The notes below the pieces were generated by a model that saw only the letters and a program-made list of their open reading frames with translations, did no database searches and was not told the origin of the DNA. A program made the position numbers and the translations under genes. A stretch of 55,371 nucleotides of DNA from the NCBI RefSeq assembly GCF_019599275.1, contig NZ_JAHZTD010000008.1, forward strand, positions 1 to 55,371, read 5' to 3'. The first letter of the stretch is position 1; the number at the start of each line of letters is the position of its first letter. Shown here in pieces: positions 8,063-17,152 of the stretch. This stretch comes from Hymenobacter sp. HSC-4F20 (GTDB lineage Bacteria > Bacteroidota > Bacteroidia > Cytophagales > Hymenobacteraceae).

Positions 8063-8757
8063 ACCCAGCCCGTTGCATCTACAGAGCTTTTTTTCATTAA
8101 CTGCCGAATAGCCGCCAGGTGAGCCACCAGCACCAGTGGCACTACACAGGCAGGCAGCCATACAAAAGGAAAATAAAGTACGGCTACGTTAGGCTGCTCA
8201 AATGCCAGCTGCTGCACAGGTGAAGGCACCGACAGCACCGCACGAACTACAATATTGATCAGTAATACCAAGCATAGTCCGTTCCAGCGCAACAGAGCTT
8301 TAGAGCTGAACGGCTTTCCATAGAAAGCCAGCAGGTACACTACCGGAGCACTCAGGCCCGAAAAAATATCCCAGTTGTACCCCTCGAAGGTCATTAGTCG
8401 GGGTACTGCGCCGTAGTGAAAAAGCCCTAGCAGCACCAGCTCCACCGGCAGGCGCACGGTATGCAGCAAGGTGAGGTAACCAAGGTGCAGCCTATCCAGG
8501 TAGGCCCTGCCGGCTGTGGTGCCTAGCAGCCCCGTGGTAAGCAGTAAGGGCGGAACTACCGCCAGCACCAGCCGGGGCGGTATGGCCGCAGTGGACGTGT
8601 AGAACCCGCTTAGGCCTACCCCGGCCTGCAGCAGCAGCCAGGCAAGAAGCACCATCAGCGTACGGCGAGAATAGTGAGCGGCTCGGTAAAACAGCCATAC
8701 GGTAGCGGCGGCAATTAGCCCGAAAGCCAGCCCAAGAGTAGCAGGTACATTCTCCAT
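7990..8757 (-). CDS. Seven-span membrane protein, probably with a scrambled C-terminus
   Basis: The 255-residue product has about seven hydrophobic segments (near residues 5-25, 33-53, 62-82, 95-120, 128-148, 158-178, 190-215) and a short conserved core 'MTFEGYNWDIFSGLSAP'. It looks like a Bacteroidota-specific uncharacterised membrane family. Residues after about 220 ('SSVDATGWVQAVRG...SSSSSLRTEGM') read antisense into ccoS and include a Ser run created by that overlap. The natural stop is therefore probably lost at a recombination junction near 8065. Function unknown; the core may still fold. Confidence 0.7.
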   Translation of the reverse strand: MENVPATLGLAFGLIAAATVWLFYRAAHYSRRTLMVLLAWLLLQAGVGLSGFYTSTAAIPPRLVLAVVPPLLLTTGLLGTTAGRAYLDRLHLGYLTLLHTVRLPVELVLLGLFHYGAVPRLMTFEGYNWDIFSGLSAPVVYLLAFYGKPFSSKALLRWNGLCLVLLINIVVRAVLSVPSPVQQLAFEQPNVAVLYFPFVWLPACVVPLVLVAHLAAIRQLMKKSSVDATGWVQAVRGARTCSGSSSSSSLRTEGM

Positions 8758-8831
8758 ACTAAAGCGGACAAAGTAGTAGCCACAAAGGAAGCGCTACGCC
8801 CGGGCCCGGGCACTTGTCAAATGACAAGAAA

Positions 8832-9422
8832 TCAGGCCGGCTCGGCGCCGCGGCTGCCGGACCGGATGCGGCTCAACGAAGAATCTGTGATGCCCAGGTA
8901 GGAAGCCACATACTTCAGGGGCACCTGCTGCAGGATTTCGGGGCTGCTTTTCAGCAAGGCTTCGTAGCGGACCGCAGCCGTAGCGGTGGACAGGGCCAGT
9001 AGGCGGGTTTTGAGCCGGGCCAGCTCCCGCACCAGCAGCCCGCGGCCAAACTCCCGAAATTCCGGCCGGGCGTGAAACAGGCCGTTGAGTTGCGCATAGG
9101 TGATACACCAGCCCTGGCAGTCGGTAAGGGCCTGCAAATGCTCCGGGCTGGGCGTACGGTTGAAAAACGACGACACCTCCAGGGCCACCTGCCCGGCCGA
9201 ATACAACCCGGTGGTTACCTCGTTGCCGTCGGCATCATGGGCAAAGGCGCGTACGATGCCGCTCTCCAGAAAGAAATACTCGTCGCTGATGGTGCCCGCC
9301 CGCAACAGAAAATCGTGCCGGGCCAGGTGCCGGGGCGAGAAGCTGGTGGCCACGTCGGCAGCCTGAGCGGCATTCATCCGGCCGGTGCTTAGAAAAAACT
9401 GGATTAGGGCTTCCGAGGTCAT
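8832..9422 (-). CDS. Crp/Fnr-family transcriptional regulator
   Basis: The 196-residue protein has a cyclic-nucleotide-binding-like beta-roll (about 20-115, 'HDFLLRAGTISDEYFFLESGIVRAF') and a C-terminal helix-turn-helix whose recognition region reads 'VASYLGITDSSLSRIRS'. No FNR cysteine cluster or canonical cAMP phosphate cassette is present, so the signal is unknown. This short type is abundant in Bacteroidota and often controls neighbouring single genes. The divergent neighbour begins at 9602, so the 180-bp gap probably contains promoters for both directions. Confidence 0.92.
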   Translation of the reverse strand: MTSEALIQFFLSTGRMNAAQAADVATSFSPRHLARHDFLLRAGTISDEYFFLESGIVRAFAHDADGNEVTTGLYSAGQVALEVSSFFNRTPSPEHLQALTDCQGWCITYAQLNGLFHARPEFREFGRGLLVRELARLKTRLLALSTATAAVRYEALLKSSPEILQQVPLKYVASYLGITDSSLSRIRSGSRGAEPA

Positions 9423-9601
9423 AACGAGCTGTTGCCCCGCAAGCTACAACGCCGAACGAACCGGACAATTGCCCCTGCTTTTTTCGGCGCTTCCGGTGCT
9501 GGCTGCCTGACATCAATCAACCCTACGGCTGACTTTCGTCATCTTTTCGCACCTAGCCCCGCAGGACCTTTGGAGTACAACACCTCTCCCTCCTGAAGGC
9601 T

Positions 9602-9841
9602 ATGCAAGTCGAAGCCCTACCCCGCATGCTGGCCTTGTCGCGCACGGGGCGGCTGGTGCCGCTGTACTGGCGCGCCAAGCTCCGGCAGGTGGTGCCCGAT
9701 GCGGCCTCCTTGCTGGCCGTGCTCTTTAGTGTGCGCGGCTTGGGGCTGGGCATTCCTTACCTCAGTCCTCGCCTTCAGGCCTGGCTCGTCGCGGCTCCGG
9801 CTTCTGCTACGCATCCCCGCAGCGTGCACTACCGCCACTAA
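9602..9841 (+). CDS. Small hypothetical protein, possibly truncated
   Basis: The frame codes for 79 residues beginning 'MQVEALPRMLALSRTG'. It has a hydrophobic middle ('AASLLAVLFSVRGLGLGIPYL') and a degenerate Ser/His/Arg tail that does not look like protein under selection. No family was recognised. It ends 30 bp before the universal stress gene and may share its promoter. It could be the N-terminus of a longer protein lost by deletion, or not a gene at all. Confidence 0.35.
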   Translation: MQVEALPRMLALSRTGRLVPLYWRAKLRQVVPDAASLLAVLFSVRGLGLGIPYLSPRLQAWLVAAPASATHPRSVHYRH

Positions 9842-9870
9842 CTTCTTCCACCACCGGATTACGCCCCTTC

Positions 9871-10782
9871 ATGAAAACTATTCTTGTTCCGCTCGACCAC
9901 ACGGCAGCCGCTGAGCATACCCTGGCCTACGCTAACAAGCTGGCCGTGCGCTGGCCCGCGGAAATCGTGCTGCTCTACTGTTACCCCGGTGCCGGACCAG
10001 GCCAGCCTGCCACCAACCTGCCCGAGCAGGAACAGCGCCTGCGCAGCCTGGTGGAACGCCTGCGCTACCAGCAGCTCACGCGCCAGGATGGCCGCCGCAT
10101 CCGCTACCGCTACCGCGTGCTAGCAGGCTGCCTCCACGACCACGCTGCTACAGAAGCCGCCCGCTGCGCCGCCAACCTGGTCGTGATGGGGCTGGAACAT
10201 ATTGACGGCAACCGGCAAGCTTCCCCCGGCAACCACGCCGCTGCCATTACCGAACTGGTGAGCTGCCCGGTGCTGGTGGTGCCGCCCGGCCGCCGGACCC
10301 TGCCCAACCGTGTAGCCTTTACCGCCGATTTTGCTACCCTCCCCCTGAGCGTGCTACCCCGCTTATCGGCCCTGCACGAGGCGTTTCCGGTTTCCCTGGA
10401 TTTGGTACAGTTCTACTCGCCCACGCAGCGGCCCCAACGCCGGCAGCTCAAGCAAGCCGTAACCCAGGCCGCTGCCCACCTTACCTGGCCGCTCACTACT
10501 CCCCACCTGCTCGAAGACGATGCTCCGCTGGAAGGCAGCAGCGAGTTCTGCGCCCGCACCCAGGCCCAACTGCTCATCATCGCGCCTGGTAGCCCGGCCC
10601 AGGTACTGCAGTATTTCGATAGGTGCTACACCACCACCCGCGCCTACCACACCCAGATTCCGGTGCTGGTTCTACGTGCTGCCGAGCGCCCAACGGCCGG
10701 TGCCTGCTGCGAGAAGTGTGCCGAGCGCCTGGAGCGCGAACAGCCGGCCCGGCTCCTGCCCAGCCATGCTGCCGTGCACTAG
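9871..10782 (+). CDS. Tandem universal stress protein with Cys-rich tail
   Basis: This 303-residue protein consists of two UspA folds. The first (1-145) starts 'MKTILVPLDHTAAAEHTLAYA' and ends with a clear 'ELVSCPVLVVPPG' strand; the 'G-2x-G-9x-G' nucleotide-binding loop is weak. The second (about 150-270) is more divergent. The C-terminus adds about 30 residues containing 'CCEKCAERLERE', an unusual CxxC for the family that could bind metal or respond to redox state. Usp genes in this phylum often belong to low-oxygen regulons, matching the receiver-CRP and ccoS neighbours. There is no membrane segment. Confidence 0.9.
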   Translation: MKTILVPLDHTAAAEHTLAYANKLAVRWPAEIVLLYCYPGAGPGQPATNLPEQEQRLRSLVERLRYQQLTRQDGRRIRYRYRVLAGCLHDHAATEAARCAANLVVMGLEHIDGNRQASPGNHAAAITELVSCPVLVVPPGRRTLPNRVAFTADFATLPLSVLPRLSALHEAFPVSLDLVQFYSPTQRPQRRQLKQAVTQAAAHLTWPLTTPHLLEDDAPLEGSSEFCARTQAQLLIIAPGSPAQVLQYFDRCYTTTRAYHTQIPVLVLRAAERPTAGACCEKCAERLEREQPARLLPSHAAVH

Positions 10783-11066
10783 GCGTAGCGCACTTAACCA
10801 ATTTCAACTGCGCCACAGCCGGTACCAGTCTGCCGAGCGCGAACTGATGGAACACTTGCGGGTGACTCACCGCACCATCAGCAGCGCGAGACTGCCGCCG
10901 CCACTTTTACCGTTGCCGAAGTGCTGCGCGTGACTGACCTGCTGGATAAGCCAGGGGAAGCCATTTTAGCGGTGATACTGGCCGAAATACAAGCTGCTAC
11001 CACTGGGTAGATACTACCAAACGGCTGCTGGCATCTGAGTAACTTTACGTCTACGTAGCACCGCGC
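10783..11066 (+). other. Gene-free stretch with coding debris
   Basis: No intact gene is visible. Short frames such as 'SAERELMEHLRVTHRTISSAR' and then, in another frame, 'ATFTVAEVLRVTDLLDK' ending at a TAG near 11010 read like one small protein broken by a frameshift. I do not recognise the parent. A TAACTTTACG string at about 11040 resembles a Bacteroidota -7 element and would precede the kinase wreck that starts at 11067. Confidence 0.35.
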
Positions 11067-12141
11067 ATGACCACTTAGCCACTGTTATTCAGCTCCCTGC
11101 TCGACCGGGGCAAAACGGTGCATTTTGCTTGCCACGTGCACGAGAAACGGATGGTGTATGGTAGTCAGGCCTACGAGCAGGTAGGGGGTAGGACCAAGGA
11201 AAACGTGAACAAAGATTTGCCCGGCTGGCTGGAGCGCGTCCATCCCGACGACTTACTGCACCTGCGCCAGCGCATGCGCGGGGAGTTGGTGCAGAACGTG
11301 GAAGTGCGCTGGCGCTGACCCGACGGGAGCCCCCAGGGGCTGTGCACGTTGGCTGCCCGGGAAGGACTGTCCGACGGGCAGGTGTACTTGAGCGGGACGG
11401 TGCTGGACATGACCCGTTCCAAGGAAACCAGCATCAACGCCGAGAAATTTACCACCAAGAAAGACGCCACGCTCGAAATCTTCTTCCACGAGTTAGCTTC
11501 CCCCCTGGCACTGTTGCAGCAGCTCACCGAGGAGCTGCGCTACGAGGTGCCGGGCCGCAGCACCGACACCAGCAGCTGCTGCTCATGCAGCGCGCCTGCA
11601 CGGAGGGCGTGAACCTACTCCGCGACTTTGTCGACAACGAGTTTCTGGAATCGTCGCAGGTAGTACTCAAGAAGGAGCGCACCGACCTGGTCGGGTGGCT
11701 CCCCGCCATCATGGACGAGTACCAGCGCTCCGAGCGGCACACCTACTTTCACTTCCTTTTCCAGGCCCCGGCGCTGCCTGTGTACATGAGCGTGGACATC
11801 AACAGGTTTCAGCAGGTTGACAACACCTTGATTTCCAATGCCATCAAGTTCACGCCCGACGGCGGCCGCATTGCCCTGAGCCTGGAACAGCTGGCGGACC
11901 GGGTGGTCGTGCGCGTGACCGACACGGGCGTGGGTATACCCGCGGCGCTGTAGCCGATCGTATTTGAAAGTTCACCAAGGCCCGCCGGCCCGGCCTGCGG
12001 GACGAGAAAACTACGGGGCTGGGCATGTCCATTATCCAGACCATCGTGGAACTGCACGGGGGGCTTATTCGCTTTACCAGCACCGAAGACGAAGGCAGTA
12101 CATTTGTTATTGAGCTGCCGGCCCGTCGGAGCGCGCCCTAA
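11067..12141 (+). pseudogene. PAS histidine kinase, decayed paralogue of the 15635 gene
   Basis: The parts of one kinase appear in order: a PAS domain ('WLERVHPDDLLHLRQR', about 11220), a degenerate dimerisation helix ('EIFFHELASPLALLQQ', about 11480), 'FVDNEFLESSQVVLKKERTDL' (11625-11690), 'NALISNAIKFTPDGG'-type ATPase sequence (11830-11865), 'VTDTGVGIPAAL' and 'TTGLGMSIIQTIVELH'. The frame is broken by TAG at codon 4 (11076), TGA near 11317, frameshifts near 11570 and near 11965, and TAG at 11951. The layout matches the intact 361-residue kinase at 15635-16720 line by line, so this is a dead paralogue. Confidence 0.9.
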
Positions 12142-12171
12142 CCGTAACTCTTCTCGTCGCTTTTTCTGCCT

Positions 12172-15100
12172 GTGGACCCGGCTTTTTCCCTTACTATTCC
12201 TGTTGCGTCACCGTCGCTGTTGCCGGCTCTGCTCGATCTGCCGGATACCGGGCTGGTTTTCTGCACCCCAATAACAGATACTGTCGGCCAAGTTCCAGAC
12301 CTGGCGTTTACCTACCTGAACCCGGCAGCGCAGCGCCTGCTGCAGCTGCCCGCCCAGCCCGCCGTCACGTACCGGCAATGGCTCGGGGTGCCCGCAGGCG
12401 GCAGCCCCGCGTGGTACGAGCCCACGTTGCGCACGGGGGAGCCGGCCCGCGCCCGGGTGCAGCCCGCGGCCACGCCGCTGCACCTGACGGCACAGCGCCT
12501 GGATGCGGGGCTGCTGCTCAGCGTTCAGGCTGCGCCGGCAGAACCCACTTCAGCGACGAAGGAACCAGCGCCTGCCGGCCCCGCCGAGCCGCTATACCAG
12601 CAACTGCAGGAGCGCCGCCAGATGGAGAGCGTGGACGCCGTGCTGGCGGGGCTGCAGGAATACGTTTACCTGTTCGACTTGGAGGGACGCTTTCGCTATG
12701 CCAACCAACCCTTGCTGGCCTTGTGGGGGCTGACGCTGGAGCAGGCTGTGGGCAAGAACTTTCACGATCTGAACTACCCCCAGGAACTCGCCGCCCGGCT
12801 GCAGGCGCAGATCCAGCACGTGATTAGCACCCAGCAGAGTGTCTCGGACGAAACGCCGTACAGCAGCCCAGTCGGTGAAACGGGCTACTACGAGTACACG
12901 TTGGTGCCCCTGTTTGCCGCCGATGGGTCGGTGGAGGCCGTGGGCGGGCGCACTCAGCCCGTGACCGAGCGCCGTCGCGCCGAGGAAGCCCTGCGGCGTG
13001 CCCACGAACAGGTCGTCGACATCCTGGAAAGCACTACCGACGCGTTTTACGCGCTCGACGCGGACTTCCGCTTCACCTACGTCAACCAGCGGGCCGCCCG
13101 GCTCTGGGGCCGCGACCAGGCCGCGCTCATCGGCCGGCACTACTGGACGGAGTTTCCGGGGGCCGTCGGCAGCGAGTCCTACCGCCAGCACCACCTGGTG
13201 CAGCAAACCGGCGAGCCGGTGCACTACGAAACCGTGTCGCCCCTGCTCGGCACTTGGATCGACGTCCTTATCTACCCGGGCCGCGAGGGCGGCTTGTCGG
13301 TGTTTTTCCGCGACATCACCGCCCGCAAGCAAACCGAAGCCGCCCTGCGCACGAGCGAGGTCAAGCTGGCCGCGGTATTTGACGCCTTGCCCGTGGGGGT
13401 TGGGGTCTTTGACGTCCGGGGCCAGCTTACGCTGGCCAACCCCCGGATGCAGCGCTACCTGCCGAACGGCATCATGCCTTCGCGCGACGAGACACAACAC
13501 GCGCGCTGGCGCGCCTACTACCCGGACGGCCAGCCGCTGCCGCGCAGCGAGTTTCCCGGGGCCCGGGCGCTCCGGGGTGAGAAGGTGGTGCCGGGTACGG
13601 AGATGCGCTACACGCAAGACGACGGCCAGGAAGTCTGGACGCAGGTCAGTTCCGTGCCGTTGCAGGATAACCGGGGAGAGGTAGATGGCCACATAACGGT
13701 CATCATCGACATTGACGTCCGCAAGCGCACTGGAGAAGCCCTGCAGGCCAGCGAGCAGCGCCAGCGGGCCCTGATGGAAAACCTGCCCGGCGGTGCCGTA
13801 TTCGTGGTCGACCGGGACCTGCGCTACCAGTTGGCCGAAGGTGAGGCCCTGCGCGCCGCCGGGTTTGCGCCGGCCGACCTGCTGGGCCGTTCTGTGCGCG
13901 AGGTCATGCCGCCGGACTTGTGGGCGCAGCACGAACCCTACTACCGGTCCGCGCTGGCCGGCCAGGCCTTTGCCGTGGAGCTGGAAGCCTACGGCCGCAT
14001 GTTCCTGACCCGCGGCGTGCCGCTGCACAACGCCGCCGGGCAAGTGGATGGGGCGCTGGCCGTGAGCTACGACATCACCGACCGCCAACAAGCCGAAACG
14101 GCCTTGCGGCAGTCGGAAGAGCGGCTGCAGCAGGCCTTGTCCATCGACACGGTCGGGGTCATCTTCTTTGACCTGCAGGGGGGCATCCACGACGCCAACG
14201 CGGCCTTCCAGCGCATGAGCGGCTACTCGCGCGCAGACTTTGTCAGTGGTCGGGTGCGCTGGGACGAAGTGACGCCACCGGAGTTTATGGATGCCACGCG
14301 CCGCTCCCAGCATGAGCTGCTGACGCAGGGCCAGAATACGCCCTACGAAAAGCAGTACATCCGCCCGGACGGCTCGCGTTGGTGGGGCTTGTTTGCCGGC
14401 AAGCGCCTGAGCACCGGCGAGTGTGTCGAGTTCGTACTCGACATCACAAAGGCCAAAGAAGTGGAGCAGGACCTGCGCGCCTCCCAGCAGCAGCTGGAAG
14501 CCTTCAACGCCCAGCTGCTGCGCCTGAACACGGACCTGGACACGTTCATCTACACGGCCTCGCACGATCTGAAGGCCCCCATCACCAACATCGAGGGGCT
14601 GATCCACGCCCTGCAGGCCCAGCTCCCCGCCCCCGTGCAGCACACCTACGACGTGGGGCCGCTGCTGGGCATGATGCAGGAGTCGGTGGCGCGGTTCCAG
14701 CGCACGATCGAGCAGCTGAGCGACGTGATCAAGCTGCAGAAGCAGCACGCCGAGCCCGTGGCCGAGGTGCTGCTGCTGCCGGTGCTCGAGGACGTGCGGC
14801 GCGACCTGCGCCCGGTGCTGGCCGCGGCCGGGGCGCAGGTGCTGCTGGAGGTAGGGCCGACTGCGCGCGTGTGCTTTTCGGCCAAGAACCTGCGCTCGGT
14901 GGTCTACAACCTGCTCAGCAACGCGGTGAAATACCGCCACCCGGCCCGCGCCCCGCAGGTGCGCATCAGCTGCCAGGCGCAGCAGGGCTACACGCTGCTG
15001 CGGGTGCAGGACAACGGGCTGGGCATTGAGGCGGGGAAGCACGCCGACCTGTTCCAGTTGTTTCGGCGCCTGCACAGCCACGTGCCGGGCACGGGCATTG

Positions 15101-15204
15101 GCTTGTACATGGTCAAGCGCATGGTTGACAACGCCGGGGGCCTGATCGAGGTGGAAAGCGAGGTGGGCGTCGGCTCCTGCTTTACCGTGTACTTTCCCGC
15201 CTGA
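12172..15204 (+). CDS. Multi-PAS sensor histidine kinase A
   Basis: The 1010-residue protein begins at a GTG. An N-terminal domain (about 10-115) carries 'FTYLNPAAQRLLQLPAQP', a signature shared with kinases B and C. About five PAS domains follow (starting near 150, 275, 400, 520 and 640, each ending in a 'DIT-R' or 'DID-R' segment). The kinase core has H798 in 'YTASHDLKAPITNIEGL', N box 'YNLLSNAVKYRHP', G1 'DNGLGI' and G2 'GTGIGLYMVKR'. There is no membrane span, so it senses cytoplasmic cues. From 14449 the DNA is nearly identical to kinase C. No receiver is attached, so it must pass phosphate to a separate receiver. Confidence 0.93.
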   Translation: MDPAFSLTIPVASPSLLPALLDLPDTGLVFCTPITDTVGQVPDLAFTYLNPAAQRLLQLPAQPAVTYRQWLGVPAGGSPAWYEPTLRTGEPARARVQPAATPLHLTAQRLDAGLLLSVQAAPAEPTSATKEPAPAGPAEPLYQQLQERRQMESVDAVLAGLQEYVYLFDLEGRFRYANQPLLALWGLTLEQAVGKNFHDLNYPQELAARLQAQIQHVISTQQSVSDETPYSSPVGETGYYEYTLVPLFAADGSVEAVGGRTQPVTERRRAEEALRRAHEQVVDILESTTDAFYALDADFRFTYVNQRAARLWGRDQAALIGRHYWTEFPGAVGSESYRQHHLVQQTGEPVHYETVSPLLGTWIDVLIYPGREGGLSVFFRDITARKQTEAALRTSEVKLAAVFDALPVGVGVFDVRGQLTLANPRMQRYLPNGIMPSRDETQHARWRAYYPDGQPLPRSEFPGARALRGEKVVPGTEMRYTQDDGQEVWTQVSSVPLQDNRGEVDGHITVIIDIDVRKRTGEALQASEQRQRALMENLPGGAVFVVDRDLRYQLAEGEALRAAGFAPADLLGRSVREVMPPDLWAQHEPYYRSALAGQAFAVELEAYGRMFLTRGVPLHNAAGQVDGALAVSYDITDRQQAETALRQSEERLQQALSIDTVGVIFFDLQGGIHDANAAFQRMSGYSRADFVSGRVRWDEVTPPEFMDATRRSQHELLTQGQNTPYEKQYIRPDGSRWWGLFAGKRLSTGECVEFVLDITKAKEVEQDLRASQQQLEAFNAQLLRLNTDLDTFIYTASHDLKAPITNIEGLIHALQAQLPAPVQHTYDVGPLLGMMQESVARFQRTIEQLSDVIKLQKQHAEPVAEVLLLPVLEDVRRDLRPVLAAAGAQVLLEVGPTARVCFSAKNLRSVVYNLLSNAVKYRHPARAPQVRISCQAQQGYTLLRVQDNGLGIEAGKHADLFQLFRRLHSHVPGTGIGLYMVKRMVDNAGGLIEVESEVGVGSCFTVYFPA

Positions 15205-15225
15205 GATTCGCCCCCGCCAACCCAG
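14449..15225 (+). repeat. Kinase-core direct repeat, copy 1
   Basis: This 777-bp stretch matches 23962-24738 with one difference found by eye (A at 14499, G at 24012). It covers the linker helix, HisKA, HATPase, the stop codon and 21 bp beyond. Identity drops abruptly at both ends: upstream the two genes are only similar, and downstream they are unrelated. Recent gene conversion or duplication of a module is the simplest explanation. Confidence 0.93.
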
Positions 15226-15634
15226 GCCTGCCCGGCAGCGTCCCCAAGCGAGCCGCCGGCTCGGTGTAATGCACGGCGGGGTGGTAGATGCTGCTTGACG
15301 AGATGTTGACCTGACCGGCGCGCATGAGGCAAAAAGGGCCGGAAGGTACTGCCCTGACTTAAGCGCATGTACACGTCTTCGTCTTCGCAGCGGGTGCTGC
15401 TGGGCAGGGCCTCTTCCAAGGTGCAGCCGGCCTGCAGCAAGCGGTGGTGAAGGAGCGTCAGGTTATCGCGTTCCAGAGGATGCATACTGCTACCTGCGCC
15501 AATGTGGCGTAACATGTCGAACTTGCAAGGGCACACGTGCCTGCCCGACCAGAGTTCCGGCTGGGCGCGCACGTGTGCCATTCCATCCGTAACGTGTTAC
15601 CTTTCGCCGGGCGCTACCAACCCACCCATTTGTG
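15205..15634 (-). pseudogene. Decayed ORF remnant between kinase genes
   Basis: No intact gene lies here. On the minus strand from about 15483 a frame reads 'MHPLERDNLTLLHHRLLQAG' and 'CEDEDVYMRLSQGSTFRPF'. After a frameshift near 15325 another frame continues with 'QVNISSSSIYHPAVHYTEPA'. This looks like one small protein of unknown family split by a single frameshift. The first 21 bases belong to the kinase repeat. A TACCTTTCG element at 15598-15606 may be the promoter for the next kinase. Confidence 0.35.
15598..15606 (+). promoter_or_regulatory. Candidate -7 promoter element for the 15635 kinase
   Basis: TACCTTTCG lies 29 bp before the ATG. It fits the TAnnTTTG -7 consensus of Bacteroidota apart from an added C. 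The same nine bases occur before the MutS-like gene at 48766-48774, and TACCTTCG occurs before kinase C. No clear -33 TTG element was found at the expected distance. Confidence 0.4.
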
Positions 15635-16720
15635 ATGCAGTTTCCCGCCGCTTTCTTCGAGCGCTTCCAGCAGGAGGCGCCTCAGGTCTTCTTTGTCTAC
15701 GACGTGCCCAGCCAGCGCGTGCAGTACGTCAGCACCGCCTACGAGCGGATGCTGCAGGGGCACTGTGCCCAGGTGAACGAGGAATTGCCGGCCCTGCTGG
15801 CCCGCCTGCACCCCGATGACCGAGAACACGCTGCCGACTGCTGGCAGCGCTGGTTGGCCGGCCGCCTGCGCGACCCGTTTGAGCTGCGCCTGCGCGGGGC
15901 CGAGGGCCAGGACCAGCACTTGTGCGTAACGCCCTACCACCTCTCCGGGCCTGACGAGCAGATGCAACTTGGCGGTCTGCTGGAGGACATCACGGCCACC
16001 AAGGTGATGCTTTGGCACGCCGACAAGTACAACTCTAAGAAGAATACAACGCTGGAGATATTGTCGCACGACCTGGCGGGTCCTTTTACGGTACTGCAGC
16101 AGATGAGCGACTATTTCCAAACCAGTGTGGCCCCGTTGCAAAATCCGCAGCTGGTAAGCATGATTGATCATATGCGCGAGCTATGTCGGGACAGCGTCAA
16201 CCTGATCCGCGACTTCGTAGACAACGAGTTCCTTGACTCAGTGAATGTGGAGCTGAAGCGGGAGCGGGTGGACCTGGTGGCAAAGCTGCGCCTGGTACTG
16301 GAGCAATACCAGCACGGCAGCCACTTAGTCGACAAGCGCTTCGCTTTTGTGGCGCAGGAGGCGTCGCTCTATGTGGAGATAGACCAGAACAAGTTCATGC
16401 AGGTTATCAACAACCTGCTCAGCAACGCCATCAAGTTTACTCCCGACGGCGGTTCCATCACCGTCGCGGTGAGCCGGCGCTCCGACGTGGCCCTGGTGGC
16501 AGTGACTGATACGGGCGTGGGCATTCCCACGGCCCTGCAGGCGAACCTGTTCGAGAAGTTCACCAAGGCCCGGCGCCCGGGCCTGCGCGGCGAGCGAAGC
16601 ACCGGTCTGGGTATGTCCATCATCAAGACCATCGTGGGGCTGCACCAAGGGCACATCACCTTCGAGAGTACCGAGGGGCAGGGCACTACGTTTACCATCG
16701 CGCTACCCCTGCCCGAGTAG
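15635..16720 (+). CDS. PAS sensor histidine kinase, short form
   Basis: This 361-residue kinase starts at ATG 15635 (a GTG directly in front would add one residue). Residues 1-120 form a PAS domain ('FFVYDVPSQRVQYVSTAYERML', 'LHPDDREHAADCW'). A helical dimerisation region carries the likely phospho-His H145 in 'LEILSHDLAGPFTVLQQ', unusual in having Gly-Pro where Thr/Ala-Pro is common. The ATPase has 'NNLLSNAIKFTPDGG', 'DTGVGIPTALQANLFEKF' and 'STGLGMSIIKTIV'. It is soluble. It is the living copy of the wreck at 11067-12141. No receiver is fused, and the nearest one is the stand-alone receiver at 17153. Confidence 0.92.
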   Translation: MQFPAAFFERFQQEAPQVFFVYDVPSQRVQYVSTAYERMLQGHCAQVNEELPALLARLHPDDREHAADCWQRWLAGRLRDPFELRLRGAEGQDQHLCVTPYHLSGPDEQMQLGGLLEDITATKVMLWHADKYNSKKNTTLEILSHDLAGPFTVLQQMSDYFQTSVAPLQNPQLVSMIDHMRELCRDSVNLIRDFVDNEFLDSVNVELKRERVDLVAKLRLVLEQYQHGSHLVDKRFAFVAQEASLYVEIDQNKFMQVINNLLSNAIKFTPDGGSITVAVSRRSDVALVAVTDTGVGIPTALQANLFEKFTKARRPGLRGERSTGLGMSIIKTIVGLHQGHITFESTEGQGTTFTIALPLPE

Positions 16721-17152
16721 AGGGCAGCCGCGCCGAGCTACCTATAGCAAGTTGCTGACTTCTTGCTGGTTGCGGGGATGAGCTTACGTATTTTACGTGG
16801 CCATTCTCCGCACTTTTTCGCAAATCCGAGCAGTGGAACGTGCCGCTGTACTGGTTTGGATGCGTAACGGGGGCCATACTGATTGGTGCGGTGGCTGCCG
16901 GCCTGGCAAGCCTCGCTGTGCCTGTTGGGGGAGCACGACCCGCAGGGCCGAGATTTTTAAGCGGAGAAGCACCACAGCCGTTAGGTCACCTACCGGAGGC
17001 CTAGCCAGTTGTGAACGTGGTGGGCGACCAGTACCTCCCCGAGCACCAGCGCGTGAGCCGGCTCTGGGTGCCACCCGCCGGGCTGGCGGCTACTCAGCCC
17101 AGCCCCGAGCTATGGAAACTAGTCCGGGCACCGTCCGGCCGGGTCCTGCTGG
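16721..17152. other. Gene-free stretch
   Basis: I see no convincing gene in these 432 bases. A plus-strand frame from about 17011 reads 'VNVVGDQYLPEHQRVSRLWV' and 'ELWKLVRAPSGRVLLATEPENG', which looks like the inside of a real protein but has no start or recognised family and runs into the 3' end of the convergent receiver gene. It is probably a gene fragment. Confidence 0.4.

Noticed and set aside
12592..15081. An 829-codon open frame on the minus strand
   Set aside because: It is antisense to kinase A. High-GC codon use leaves long open shadows, and a similar shadow recurs at 23920-24774 because the kinase core is duplicated. No domain is visible in the translation.
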